Shown here: positions 39,825 through 51,909 of the stretch, one piece after another
Position numbering within the stretch: position 1 is the stretch's first letter
Layout of the letters: every line of letters begins with the position of its first letter
Source: Apoda limacodes
Taxonomy: Eukaryota > Arthropoda > Insecta > Lepidoptera > Limacodidae
Length of the DNA stretch: 64,000 nt
NCBI GenBank assembly: GCA_946406115.1
Contig: OX291551.1
Coordinates: forward strand, 29,557,381-29,621,380
Direction of reading: 5' to 3'
Made by a program: the position numbers and the translations under genes
Notes under the pieces: model-generated
Databases searched by the model: none
The model's input: only the letters and a program-made list of their open reading frames with translations
What the model was told of the DNA's origin: nothing

Positions 39825-42472
39825 CGTACTATTACCAGGATAGGATATAGAACTAAAATAGGCTTGTAAAAGCCTACATTTTGTTGTCGTAAAACCGATG
39901 GGAGGTCATTAAAATGGATTTGAGTTGGTGACTGGTGTGACAGAATAGAACCAATATCCAAGATATAAATCTTGTTTAGAAGGCATTTTGTAGTTGTTTG
40001 TTACTTAAGCTTAGTTATAGACACATACTTTAATATAGCATATAAGGGAATTGTAGGCCAAGTTTAGAATAAAACCATGTTAAATTAGTGTAAAAGAATG
40101 TTTTTTTTATTTTAGTATAGGGTATTGTCATAACACAGGTTTAAGAAAATGTCTAAAACTAGATTCGAATAAATTTATTAATGGATAGCATATTCAATTA
40201 TTATGGACCTTAGCTTAATGTTGTGAGTACGATTTGAATGAGATTGTGAGTGCTGGTTTGTACGTATACCTACATGTGTGTAAGTAGGTGTGGACGGGTG
40301 TATAATTTCGCAGTAGTATTATGGACAGATTTCGGAACTTTGTGATGGCTAATTGAAAGAGAGGCGGAGCTAGTCGTATTGTATTGACTGTGGTGGTCGA
40401 CCGCGAGGGGTATTACTGTATAGACATAGGTTAGATATCGGTATATTTGGCGTGGCCTTAATGAATTTTCTATATGCGTAGAATTATTTGCCAGAAGGGG
40501 ACACTGTGAAATAAGAGTCTAATATGCTCGGGGAGGGAAAGGACATAAGAAAATAACGAGCATTTAAGAGGGCCCAACGCGCATATACCTTTGTTTTATG
40601 GGTGTGGAGCGTGAGTCGATATTGTTGGTTTCAAATAGAGCTCATTTTCCAGTGGCGTAAATATACTATACGTAGACATACCACTTAGCGTAAAAGGGGG
40701 GGGGGGGGAATTATTTAATTACAGTTACATCGCATGCGATATAAAATTTAAATTGCAGCAATTTTCTAGCTTTGAAGTTACTTAACACGTCATGAAATAA
40801 ATCGTGTTCTCGCTACTTGTTGATAGTGAGTTACGAATTAAAAATAGAAGGACGAGAACTTCGGCCGTAATTTTCTTAAAAAAAAAAAAAAAATGTTTTG
40901 GACAGAAACCGTAAACCAAATACAGTAATCTGCTAGTCAAAGAATGTAGAAGGCCACGTTATTTTCCGGTTTGGAACTTACCATAGGACAGCGAAATCGA
41001 TTTTAAAACCGAGCAGAAACCTGTACATTGAAGTAGGGTGTAGCCTTAATGTATCACTTTACTATAGAAGAGTTAGAGCGAGTTCATTTATGATTAAGGA
41101 ATGAATTGAGAGGCGGGATAGCGAGCATTTGGAATGTTAATGCAGAAGTAAGGTCATAAAGTCACTAAGATATTAGCTGAAGTAGGCCCGCATCCATATC
41201 AGTTCTTTAATGTTATACTACTTAAGTAGCGCTGACTTAGTAAGTTCGGATCATCCCCAGATATTAGACATATCTGTGTATATGTATAATTATCGGATTA
41301 TAGGTTTCAGTTAAAAGGTTGTTCCAAAGTACGAACATCTAATAACTGTTTCACTTGACGGTGACGTCGGTTGAGCCCTTAGACCAGGTGAACTTCCTCC
41401 AACGGGAAGATTCATGACTGGTAGAAGGTAATCTTAAACACGTACACGTTAAAGTAAACAGTAGATGTTAAAACGACTATATGTACTTTGTGAGTTGTTA
41501 GTTTAGTAATATAATTTTGTAAAAGGAAAGTTTATAACAAATAATATAAACTAAAGAAGAAAAAAGGTGCCGGCTCGAGCGGGGATTTGAACTCGGAGTT
41601 TCTCGAGGTCTTAGCGCGAGCGTGAGGTGTTTGGCCAACGGAGCTGTCTGGGGTGATTCTGTGCGATCGAATGTAGACGTTAGGTTTAGATTATCTTTTA
41701 TAGATTCGTTGCTACCGTTCACGGGCTATTAGAATCAAATTTTAGGATACTTTTAGCTCATGCTTTTGCTTGCCAAATAATATTACGTTTTGATTGTCGA
41801 TAAATATTTTATTACTAGGCGGACCGGTAATGTCAACCGGTTTTAATATATTGTGGTGCCATTTATGAAAGTGATAGATTGACAGTGTGGCGATACTCAG
41901 GTGTAAACGAGAAGTGCACTTACATCGTATATAAATATATACATCTCTGGTTGGGAAGTTTAAAGTACTAAAAGGTAAGATAGGATAATGGCAGGTATTA
42001 GGTGATGTTCAGGTCGGCTATGCCTGGTAGCGTGTTCCTTTTTGAAGTAAATAGGTTATTGTTAATAGGTATTATCTGTTCAAAGGATTCTGTCGAGTAG
42101 GCGATAGGTAGCAATTGAGAAATGAGGTTGATGTCTGAGATTAAAACCATTGGCGTAGGTCAGGGACTGGTTTTGTTAGTGTAGTCATGTTAAGGGCGGT
42201 TAAAATTAAAATGTACATGACGAGAGGGGAGGGTCCCACAGGATAAATGGTTGAGTTGTTAGGGGAGGGGTCAACATAATAAATGTTTATTAAACTGCAT
42301 TAACGTTTATTCAGAATTAGGATTCGCATGAAATATATATATAAATAAATTAGGTTCAGTGTAAGATGGGAAGTGAGCTAGACCGTGGATAGATACTATG
42401 TAGATTTGAAACTAAGGCGAAATTATTAAACCCAGCCGAGTAGGACAAGGTTATTATTTAATTTGGAACGAG
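39825..42472 (+). other. interior of the giant element, non-coding, left part
   Basis: There is no open frame longer than about 74 codons and no retroelement motif. It includes a run of 13 G (40,696-40,708), a run of 16 A (40,878-40,893) and a tRNA-like SINE head at 41,570-41,690. The plus strand is mostly richer in G than C. Confidence 0.55.
41570..41690 (-). mobile_element. tRNA-like head, probable SINE fragment
   Basis: Reverse-complemented, the patch reads ACAGCTCCGTTGGCCAAAC, then ACCTCACGCTCGCGCTAAGA, then CCGAGTTCAAATCCCCG and GCTCGAGCCGGCACC. GAGTTCAAATCCC is a close B-box match, and CCGTTGGCCAAA sits where a tRNA D-arm would. Acceptor and T-stem pairing fails, so it is not a working tRNA gene. 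SINEs with this head are familiar from moths. A pyrimidine tract follows on that strand. Confidence 0.55.
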
Positions 42473-43010
42473 GAATTGAAATGATTTTGGATTTTTATAC
42501 ATGTGTGAGTTGCAGGGGGTCGTAATGTTTCGACAGGTACGATCCCTGAGTGACCGCGGGCGGTGCATGTCTATATGTGTGTATACATAGCAGTATGCAT
42601 ACATGTGTATATGTGTCGAAGTTGAGGTCGGGCCCTGCCTTAATGGTGGGAGAGTCAGGTCCTTAACTGAAAGAGCGAAAAGGGTTATGCTGGGGATGTG
42701 TTTAAATCGTCGCGAGTAAAGATTGTAAGTTGTTAGGGCCTGAATTGAAATGATTTTGGATTTTTATACATGGTTTGTGTAACCCCTGAGATTTTTGCCG
42801 TGTGAGTTGCAGGGGGTCGTAATGTTTCGGCAGGTACGATCCCTGAGTGACCGCGGGCGGTGCATGTCTATATGTGTGTATACATAGCAGTATGCATACA
42901 TGTGTATATGTGTCGAAGTTGAGGTCGGGCCCTGCCTTAATGGTGGGAGAGTCAGGTCCTTAACTGAAGAACCAAAAGGTGTTATGCTGGAGATGTGTTT
43001 AATTTGCGCG
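42473..43010 (+). repeat. 269-bp tandem duplication
   Basis: Two copies start at 42,473 and 42,742 with GAATTGAAATGATTTTGG, and share GAGTTGCAGGGGGTCGTAAT, CGATCCCTGAGTGACCGCGG and a palindromic-looking TATGTGTGTATACATAGCAG then TATGCATACATGTG. The second copy has about 27 bp extra near 42,773. A diverged third relative is at 43,078-43,250 and a shorter one at 45,070-45,170. Confidence 0.9.
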
Positions 43011-43289
43011 GAAAAAAAAAATTTTAAAAGGAAAATAATAAAAAAAAAATGGTGAGTCGTTAGATTAGACAAATTTGCCTTGTGGGATTCAGGGGGGTGT
43101 TAACGTTTCGGCCACTGCTGTTTTTGATGGGCCGCTTTCGGTGTATGTTTGTATATGTGTTTGGAGGTATGCGTACATATGTATATGTCGATAATGGAAG
43201 TCAGGCTTAACGTGAATGGTGGGTGAGTAGTTAAGGGGAGGAGGGGGATATGCGGAGTATGGGTTTAGACCGCTCTAACATCAACATTA

Positions 43290-45060
43290 GTATACAAGGT
43301 TCGAAATCTTCCAACCGGTTCTGATCGTTACTGATAACAATTTTTATGTTAGCTTCTGAATGTCATCAAATGGAAAACTCAATTGGTTGTATCCAAACGT
43401 CGTCGTCATACTCAGATTACTATATCTATCATAATTACCTACGGCCTATAAGGACAAACTCAACTGTTTGTTCCGGATTATCATCAAATGGACAAACTTA
43501 ACTGTTTGCTTCCGAATATCGTGAAATGAACAAACTCAACTGTTTGCGTCCAAAAATCATCGCCATATTGGAACTACTATATCTATCATAATAAGCCTAG
43601 GTTGAGTGAGGCCCTTGGTCCTTAATCGAAGCATATACATTATAATGAGCCTAGATTGAGTGAGGCCCTTGGTCCTTAACCGAAGCTTATCCGTCATAGC
43701 TATCTACCACTAATAGAGGACAAACTCAACTGTGTGTTCCGGATTATCATCAAATGGACAAACTTAACTGTTTGCTTCCGAATATCGAGAAATGAACAAA
43801 CTCAACTGTTTGCGTCCAAACATCATCGCCACCTTTTAGCTACTATATCTATCATAATTACCTACAGCTAATAGAGGACAAACTCAACTGTTTGTTCCTG
43901 AATATCATCAAAAGGGACAAACTCAAATGGTTGCTCCCGAATATCATCAAATGGGCAACCCAACTGTTTGCGTCCAAACATCTTCGCCATATTCAAACTA
44001 CTATATCTATCACAATTACCTACGGCTAAAAAAAAAATGTACAAACTCAACTGTTTGCTTCCGAACGTCATCAAATGAACAAACCCAATTTTTGGCGTCC
44101 AAACATCATCGCCATATTCAAACTACTATATCTATCACAATTACCTACGGCTAAAAAATGGACAAACTCAACTGTTTGCTTCCGAACGTCATCAAATGAA
44201 CAAACCCAATTTTTACATCATCGCCATATTCAGACTACAATATCTATCACAATTACCTACGGCTAAAAATGGACAAACTCAACTGTTTGCTTCCGAATGT
44301 CATCAAATGGACAAACTCAACTGTTTGTTTCCAAACGTCATCAAATGGACAAACTCAACTGTTTGCGTTCAAATATAATCGCCATATTAAAACTACTATA
44401 TCTATCATGACGAGCCGAGGTTGAGTGAGGCCCTTGGTCCTTAATCGAAGCATATACATTATAACGAGCCTAGATTGAGTGAGGCCCTTGGTCCTTAACC
44501 GAAGCATATCCGTCATGATTACCTACGACTAATAATGGACAAACTCAACTGTTTGTTTCCAAACGTCATTGCCATATTCCAACTACTATATATATCATAA
44601 TTACCTACATCTAATAATGGACAAACTGAACTGTTTGTTTCCAAACATCGTCGACATATTCAAACTACTATATCTATCATAATTACCTACATCTAAGAAT
44701 GGACAAACTCAACTGTTTGTTTTCAAACGTCGTCGCCATATTCAAACTACTATATCTATCATAATTACCTACATCTAATAATGAACAAACTTAACTGTTT
44801 GTTTCCAAACATCATCGCCATATTTAAACTACTATAACTATCCCGACAAGCCGAGATTGAGAGAGGCCTTTGGTCCTTAATCGAAGCATATTCATCATAA
44901 CAAGCCTAGATTAAGTGAGGCCCTTGGTCCTTAACCGAAGCATTTCCGTCGCACCCGTCCTGATTATCTACGACTAATAATGGAAAACCTCAACTGTTTG
45001 CTTCCAATCATATTTCCCTTCTTCGATCTACTATATTCTTCATAACTATCCATTATATCT
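43290..45060 (+). repeat. composite minisatellite in the giant element's interior
   Basis: Two unit types alternate. One is CTACTATATCTATCATAATT then ACCTACGGCTAATAATGG. The other is ACAAACTCAACTGTTTGCTT then CCGAATATCATCAAATGG. The second repeats within units as well as between them (more than a dozen copies of CTCAACTGTTTG). A third block, GAGTGAGGCCCTTGGTCCTT then AATCGAAGCATAT, occurs in pairs near 43,600-43,690, 44,410-44,510 and 44,850-44,945. ACTGTTTG-type words give short open frames (43,868-44,378) that are not genes. Confidence 0.9.
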
Positions 45061-46250
45061 GGTGTTTCCTATCGTAGCGTTGCAGGGGACTGACTTTGTT
45101 TCGACAGGGTGGGTCCCTGAGTAGTCGCTGGCTGAGGTTGAGTGAGGCCAGTGGTCCTTAACTGAAGCTGTGTTTGTCATAGTTATCTGCTGCATATAGA
45201 TCTCCGTTTGAGTAGAGCACGATCTTAAGCACTATAATTTCTTTTTAATCTCTTATGTACTATTTCAAGTAATTATTATGACGTGTCATTCATTATTATT
45301 AGGAGGCTCTTAGGTGATGATCGTAGCTTATTGGGTACAGCCCTTTAAACCAGTTTAGATTAGTGAGGAACATGATGAGACAACTAGTACCACGCTAAAC
45401 CAGGTTTGATTAGTCATTGTCTTGGTACGGAACTATAGTATGAGATTCATTAATATCTAAATGGAAGCAGACCTTGAACGATGAGATAACCTTGGAGTTG
45501 AGGGTGATTATAGGATGGGAGATGTCCATTAAGTTGATTAGTTAGAAATCAGTAGTGTCGAGAAGCTTTAGGCTAGTTTTAATAGGGTGAACGTATGATT
45601 ATATTTTAGGGTGAACTAAGTTGATTTTACGACGGGGGAATGGATGGAAAACCGTCGATAATAAGCGAGAGGGAATTGGAGGAAATGAAAGATAAGGCTA
45701 GGACTGAATGGGTAAAGTGCAGTTAAAGGAAGGGTGATCCTTATGAGAAGGCACATTGAAAGGAACAATTCCGGTCAGGGAATTTGATGAAAGCGCGTAG
45801 AACTGATAACTCAACTCTCGGAGGAGGTTACGAGAAATTTCGATGCGATTTCTTTTTTACTGACGGCGGGGCTAGGATTAAGGTTAGGATAATATTAGGT
45901 TTATTAGGTTCAGGTTAATTAGGTTTAGGTAAACTTGGGGTTTATAGGGTTTAGGTTAACATAAGGTTTATTAGGTTTAGGTGAACATGAGGATCTTTAG
46001 GTTTAGGTTACGGATATGTTTAGGAGGTCTAGGTTAACATGAGGGTTGTTAAATTTAGGTTAACGTAGGGATTTTTAAGTTAAGGTTAGCGTTATGGTTG
46101 AATGAAGGTCAGAATAAGTCTCGAGTAATTTATATGTTATTATTGAAGTAGGTTCGAGTTTTAAGTCGAGGTACTAAAACCTTTGGGTATAGATCCAGTA
46201 GTTAGTTAAGAAACAAGTCACAACTGATAGGTGTACATTTATGACTTGTT
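45061..46250 (+). other. interior of the giant element, non-coding, right part
   Basis: It is strongly purine/G-biased on the plus strand. A TTTAGG-rich tract at 45,870-46,090 is listed separately. No coding motif. It ends at the polypurine tract. Confidence 0.55.
45870..46090 (+). repeat. TTAGG-like degenerate tract
   Basis: Words TTAGGTTTAGGTTAAC, TTAGGTTTAGGTAAAC, TTAGGTTTAGGTGAAC and TTAGGTTTAGGTTACG recur every 30-40 bp. They contain the insect telomere unit TTAGG, but spacing and composition are irregular, so this is a decayed ~35-bp minisatellite and not a true telomeric array. Confidence 0.65.
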
Positions 46251-46259
46251 GGGGAGGAT
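46251..46259 (+). other. polypurine tract of the giant element
   Basis: GGGGAGGAT directly abuts the TGTAG start of the 3' LTR. A purine run at this spot primes plus-strand DNA synthesis in LTR retrotransposons. Confidence 0.75.
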
Positions 46260-46688
46260 TGTAGTGGATCCAAGCCGTTAATAGAGAATTGTAGTAATCT
46301 GGACCCCACGACACGGTGTTGACATGCTAATTTAAGTTTTAAGAGAGCAGGTAAATTAAAGATGGAATTCATCAATAATAAATATAAATTAGATTAATCA
46401 CCTTCTTAATTCATACCAATCGAATACTCCTAATATATGGATAGAAACGAGATCAATGAAGTATGAAGTAAGTGAGTGGCCCGGATGTCCTCACCGGTCT
46501 TCGATTATTATGTTTATACCTACGTCATAAGGCATAAATAATTACTCGTTAAATACGACCGATTCGTAAAGTAGCAGATAACCAGGAGGTTAAAGTATAT
46601 GGAGAATATCGATCGATTATTCTCAGTTAATTGATATAAACGTTGTAGGGTGCGAGAGGGATGGTAGAGTAGGCTCCGCGCCGCTAAC

Positions 46689-47327
46689 GACGAGCATTCA
46701 TTGCGTCAACTAATCGAAGCCGTATAATCGAGCCACGGAAAAGCGGAGAAGCTAGTTCAACGGATAAAGAATTTAGTAGAATAGGTTTGCGCCTTCGATA
46801 GAATTATACGATTATTACTATAAAGTAACTGGCCACTAAATGCAAACCACGTGCGTACACGTGGAAGTAAAATAAAGAAGAAATTAACTGGCGCCACAAT
46901 TTCTAGACACGCTATGTGTTCAGGCCGCGTCTATAGTGGGGAAGGGGAAAACGGTTATAAGCGATAGGCGTCAGTTGCGGCACCCTTTTTCACTGTCGTC
47001 GTGCCGAGAGGCTGGCCGTGCTCGAGATTCCTGAGGAAGCGGGAAGGACAGGACGCACAAAGATTTGAAGAAATTTAATACCGGCGCCGTGCACGTTTCG
47101 CCTACATCAAATATCAGTAAGTGTCTTTTGTGAGAACTGAGGCTAGCAATGTCAACTTATTATTGATGGGTTTGTACTATGGGGCTTTGTGAGGGACTTC
47201 CTTTATACGATGGCGTAAGGACTGTGTAAGGGACCGTGTAAGATGCCACCTTGGTTAAAGTGAAGGGTTGGTTGGGGAAAATTGAAAGTGGTTGACTTTT
47301 TGGTTGGGATTTAGTCCGGGATTCTAG
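46689..47327 (+). promoter_or_regulatory. block present only in the 3' LTR; possible promoter region
   Basis: It is GC-richer than its surroundings. It holds a palindrome CCACGTGCGTACACGTGG (two CACGTG E-boxes) near 46,846, TATA-like words (GTCTATAGTGG, GTTATAAGCG) near 46,930-46,955 and a TCAGT-type arthropod initiator (GCGTCAGTTGCGG) near 46,968, in that order. If this is the LTR promoter, the 5' LTR has lost it and the copy may be silent. The assignment is inference from motif order only. Confidence 0.4.
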
Positions 47328-47589
47328 TTGTAAATTTGGAGTAGAGAATGAAAAACCCTTACTTATTAAAAATGCAGAGGTAGTTTGTTGACATTGTTGG
47401 CTATGTTCTCTCTAAGGAAAAGAGATTGCCGATTTCTGCAGAAAATTTAGTGGAGAAAGGGGTTCCTGCCGGGATCGGCGTCTTTTAACATGATGTTGTA
47501 AAATTTGTGATACCTTGTGGGAGGAAAACCCCGTAATTAGGCTCTGGTCTGATTAGTTAAGAAATCGTTTAAGATTAGGGCTAAGGCTA

Positions 47590-47985
47590 GGCAAGCCCTT
47601 GTGTAAATCCTGTCCTGTGTATATGTATATCTTATTGACGAAAGCCCTACGCAAGTCCTGAGCAGAGACTCCGCGCTTTGATCGGATTCGAGGTGACGGG
47701 GCATGCTCACATGACTTGGCAGGCAAGCCCTTGTGTAAATCCTGTCCAGTGTATATGTATATCTTATTGACGAAAGCCCTACGCAAGTCCTGAGCAGAGA
47801 CTCCGCGCTTTGATCGGATTCGAGGTGACGAGGCATGCTCACATGACTTGTCAGGCAAGCCCTTGTGTAAATCCTATCCTGTGTATATGTATATCTTATT
47901 GATGAAAGCCCTACGCAAGTCCTGAGCAGAGACTCCGCGCTTTGATCGGATTCGAGGTGACGGGGCATGCTTACATGACTTGGCA
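47590..47985. repeat. 132-bp tandem array in the 3' LTR, three units
   Basis: Units start at 47,590, 47,722 and 47,854, with the partial unit at 47,986. By variant content they correspond to units a, c and b' of the 5' LTR, so exactly one unit (b) was lost here or gained there, as in unequal exchange or replication slippage. Confidence 0.95.
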
Positions 47986-50900
47986 GGCAAGCCCTTGTGT
48001 AAAGTCTGTCTTGAGTGTATGTATCTTCATTGATGAAAATTCTACACGCTTTGGTAGATGCTCATTAGAATGGTACAGTTATGTTACATGTATTTGACGG
48101 TTATGTTAATGATATCTCTATATTCACTACTTACTATCTCAATCATTTTAGTCCCGATGTCTTGTTGCGTTGCGGAATGGGTGACCCCCAAAGCAAGCAG
48201 ACCCTTGGTAGATAGAGGTAGGTGAGGACGGGGCAATCACAGTAAGGGGGTCTTCAAGCGGGGTCTGGCTTGTTATAAGATCAGGGAAGATTGGGGCTTG
48301 ATGTTAGAGACATGCTAGGTTAACTGCAGGCTTCAGGAATCTAAGGGTGTGAGGGGGCTGATAAAACCTAGATCTGGGTTGGCTCCAGTTCCACCCTTCA
48401 CCGGCGTCGAGTAAGGAAGCTGAACTGTTAGATTCCGTTTAGGTAATGGGCGGCTAAAATTTAATGTGGGATTTTTAACCCAATCTCCTTAAGGAATTCG
48501 TATAAAAATAAAACCTCCACTCCACCCATTACTGCGACGGATAGATTTGGAAAGCTAAGTATTATTGTGTTCATATTTAAATATTTGTTTCCTGTGTAAA
48601 AATAAACGTAAACCTCATATGTTTTTCAGGGCCGCGACATTAATCTAGCGAGTCTAATTTTTAATTAGACTATCTAAGCTTTATTTTATTGTTTTATACT
48701 GTTTAATTTATGTTTTGACTGAGCCATTTAAGATAAAGATGACAGAACCTCAACCTTGACCAAACTTTATTAACAGGCTATGAGGTGACGTTAGTGGGTC
48801 AGGATTTGTTCTATTGTTCACCATGAATCACCTCGTTGAAGACGTTTTAGTATAACCATACACAATTCTCTACTAACTGATGAGGCTCTGAATTGTTGTA
48901 TGGAAAGCCGAAACGTTAAGTTCTAAACACTCAGAAAAGGGCTAACCCTTACTTGATCTGGCTAATGCGCCAGGTCCTGAGTGTGGATATGTCTTCCTTA
49001 CAAACCACCTTAATCATACTTATTGTGTGTCAAATTAGGTGTTCTGTCGCCTTAATTATGATGATGAACAATTTATCACTTAACCATGTGCGTAATCGCA
49101 CACCTATTTTATTATTTCATGTGAACTTAGCTTGCACGACACATGTTTCGGGCGAGTATAGCCTCTCCGGACTAGCGGCTATTTGAACTTAAGGAGCCTC
49201 GGGTTCGAACCGACCGATCGTAGGTTGTATTCAAATAATAACGAAATGGTCCCCTTAGTTCCGTAGTTAGTCATAGTAGTAAGGATAAATACATGGTCGC
49301 CTGGTTGTTTGCCATCTCCGCAGCGTTATAAATGTAGGAGTTGGTGGGGAGCACGACTTATCTATCCTAAAGAACAGTTTAAGGCACAGTGTACGAAAGA
49401 CAAATGTTTATACACCTACTCAATTACTAAATGACAGGAAGGTGAAGCCACAAGGTAAGCTAGTCTGATTAAACCTATCTACGAGTATGTCGTTATATAC
49501 CTTCCTTGTTAAAGGTTCCAAGGCGTTAGTCAGATAATAGGTACGATACATTTGACAACCGCTTAAGGCCGGATGGTACCCTAGGCCCTTAAGGCTATTC
49601 AAATTCAAGTTATACATAATTAATTTTCAATATTCATTTTAGCGATCAGGTAGGAACAGCCTAGGGTATAAGTTAGGCGAGCTTTAGGTTTCGTCTCAAT
49701 TTTATAGTTTTGATTTTCATAAACTTTATATTCGAGTGTAGATAATCGCCATAGGTTGTAAACATAAACCCAATTTTAGATCTAATGGCGAAATTCGTAT
49801 TGACCGGGTCGCGAGATACTAAAACAAAACCGAACCAACGTAAATTAGTCGAAGGAAGGTCGAGTAACACGATTAGACTCTGTATCTGCGCAGAAGACTA
49901 AAATGTGAACTCTGCGCACCCACGTGACCACGAGACGCCAGCTGGGCACTTCGATGCACAGGCAAATGTATGAAAAGTCTGACCGTTTAGTCATTAATCG
50001 GCTGAAGGGATAATTTGGAGGCGGGCCCATCAATTCTGGATAGGACAACTTACGAACCCTTAAGGAATGGTTGTATATGTGAATTTTCCTGGACGATTCC
50101 CAGTTAGGGTTACACGTAGATGACCCGGAAACTAGGATTAGTAGATTTAGATAAGATTCCATATTAAATCGTCTGCCAATAGTGTCCTCTATAAGGCCTT
50201 CTCAATATCTCCAAGATTATTAGACACTTAGCTAAGATATCGATCGACCGAGTAATGCTACGATTATTACACAGATGGCGTGAGCCACAGTGGTAAACAA
50301 TAATCATGAACGTATGAGGATTTCTAGATACCTACGGTTAGGACTATGTTATAACTTTATTTAAAGGGTAGGCTGTAGATGTATTTCAGGGTTACATTTA
50401 CTTCTAATCTGTTAGTTCGTCTTTACGGTGATTCTCCCTATATTATTATAATATTATAAGCCAGCTAAGGGAAGCTAGTAAGGATAGTGGTAGGGTTTTT
50501 TATATACTTAGATTTTCTATTTGCCTTTGGGGTGGCTTCTCGAATACCATTGCGATTTTATAATTTCACTTAGGGGGTTGTTAACGGGTTGTCAACGGAT
50601 TATTTATGCATTTACTAAACCTGTCGGTCTGTCCGTGGGTGCACTTTTAAGTGTTATTATGACGGTTTTGTAATTTACTTAAGGGTTAGCCAGCGAGTAT
50701 ATTCGTGTGTTATATATATATATTTTCAATCTGTTAGTTCATCCGTACGGTGACCTTTCATATTACATTACAGTTTTATAACTTCACTTAAGGGGTCGAT
50801 AGCGAGTCTGCTAATAATTTAACTATGTACTTAGTAGGTCCACTTGTCTCCTTAATGCTCTATATATATATTGTTATAAGTTCATACCTTCACTTAAGGG

Positions 50901-51905
50901 CAAGCTAGAGAACTGGTGATAGGTTAGCCATGTAGGTTATAGGTTAGTTAATAGTGAATCTGCTAATAGTTTAAATAAATTATATAAATAGGTACTAAAT
51001 AGGCCTGTCTGTCTCTTTAATTATTTTGATATATTGTTATAAGCGCATAACTTTAGTTAAGGGGAAGCCAGTGAGGTTATTAGGAGTTAGTACTTTTATA
51101 TGCCTAAGGGTTCTCCCTTTAAGGTGAACTTTCTAGATTATTATGAGGTTACAATTTTGCTTAAGGGAAAGTTAACGAGTTTATTGATGGACTATTAAGA
51201 GTTCTTCCTTAAGGCGATTCTCATACATTACTATAAGATTACGACTTCACTTAAGGAGTATGCGGTCTTAGGGTTTCATCCTTATAGTGGGATTTCTTAT
51301 ACTATCATAACGTTATAACTTTGAGGCCTATCGTGTTCGAGGGGTAACCGTGTTATTACGAGACATGTTCGGAGTTGTAAGGAGGTAGCTAGGCTCATGA
51401 ATAGGGTGACTTAGCCTTAGGTACTCCGACTACGTTAGAATAATAAACCGCATACATTTTAATCAGGAACTCGGATTTAGTAATTTAAATTCGGGTCTAA
51501 TGCTAATTAGGACTTAGTGGCTCCGTGGTTAAGGATTACTTATAGGCCATTAGCTTTAATGTAGGTAGAACGTAAGATTAGGGTTTTGATTTTATTCTTT
51601 CACACCTGGGACTGATTGAATCCATACCTCTTAGGATCTTGGGTTATTATCGGTCACAACGAGGGGTCCAAATTGTCGATTACGCCATTAGACGATCACA
51701 GCCAAATAAAATATTAGCTTTCTTTAATAATAACATTAATAACGGTTACAAAATATCATTAATGTTTAATAATAATAAAGGCAACAATAATATGTTAGGA
51801 TTACGTACGTCATCACGTATTCAAATTGGCGAGTACGTCGGTATACTCCACTTGAGATGTAAAAATAAAACTAATTTTATTTCTGGAGAGGGGGGGGTTT
51901 CTACA

Positions 51906-51909
51906 AGTA
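51906..51909 (+). repeat. right target-site duplication of the giant LTR element
   Basis: AGTA, partner of 30,798-30,801. Confidence 0.8.

Larger units (their letters stand above)
30802..51905 (+). mobile_element. 21.1-kb non-autonomous LTR retrotransposon with giant LTRs
   Basis: Two direct repeats, 30,802-37,664 and 46,260-51,905, each begin TGTAGTGGATCC and end GGGTTTCTACA. Sequence similarity stops exactly at these points on both sides. AGTA flanks the pair, and GGGGAGGAT sits immediately before the downstream repeat as a polypurine tract. These four marks together indicate a single LTR-element insertion and not a segmental duplication. The interior (37,665-46,259) has no gag, protease, RT, RNase H or integrase that I can find, so any movement would depend on enzymes from another element. 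In plant terminology it would be a LARD. LTRs of 5-7 kb are far outside the few-hundred-bp range normal for insect elements. In the shared 4.6-kb block I noticed only about a dozen substitutions, which suggests a recent insertion. Confidence 0.88.
46260..51905 (+). repeat. 3' LTR of the giant element (5,646 bp)
   Basis: Same ends as the 5' LTR. It carries the 639-bp block 46,689-47,327 missing from the 5' LTR, and lacks the 1,709-bp segment present there. Because both LTRs are copied from one template at insertion, each length difference must be a later deletion or insertion, or recombination with another family member. Confidence 0.9.

Noticed and set aside
41570..41690. Functional tRNA gene on the minus strand
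   Set aside because: The B-box is good, but acceptor and T-stem pairing fail. A SINE head is the better reading.
43868..44378. Overlapping small ORFs rich in N-K-P-N-F and T-V-C-F
   Set aside because: Produced by the ACTGTTTG minisatellite.
45870..46090. True telomeric (TTAGG) array
   Set aside because: Units are irregular, about 35 bp, embedded inside a retroelement interior.
30802..51905. Plain segmental duplication as the explanation for the 5-kb repeats
   Set aside because: Matched TG/CA ends, AGTA on both outer flanks and a purine tract at the inner junction are not expected from random duplication.
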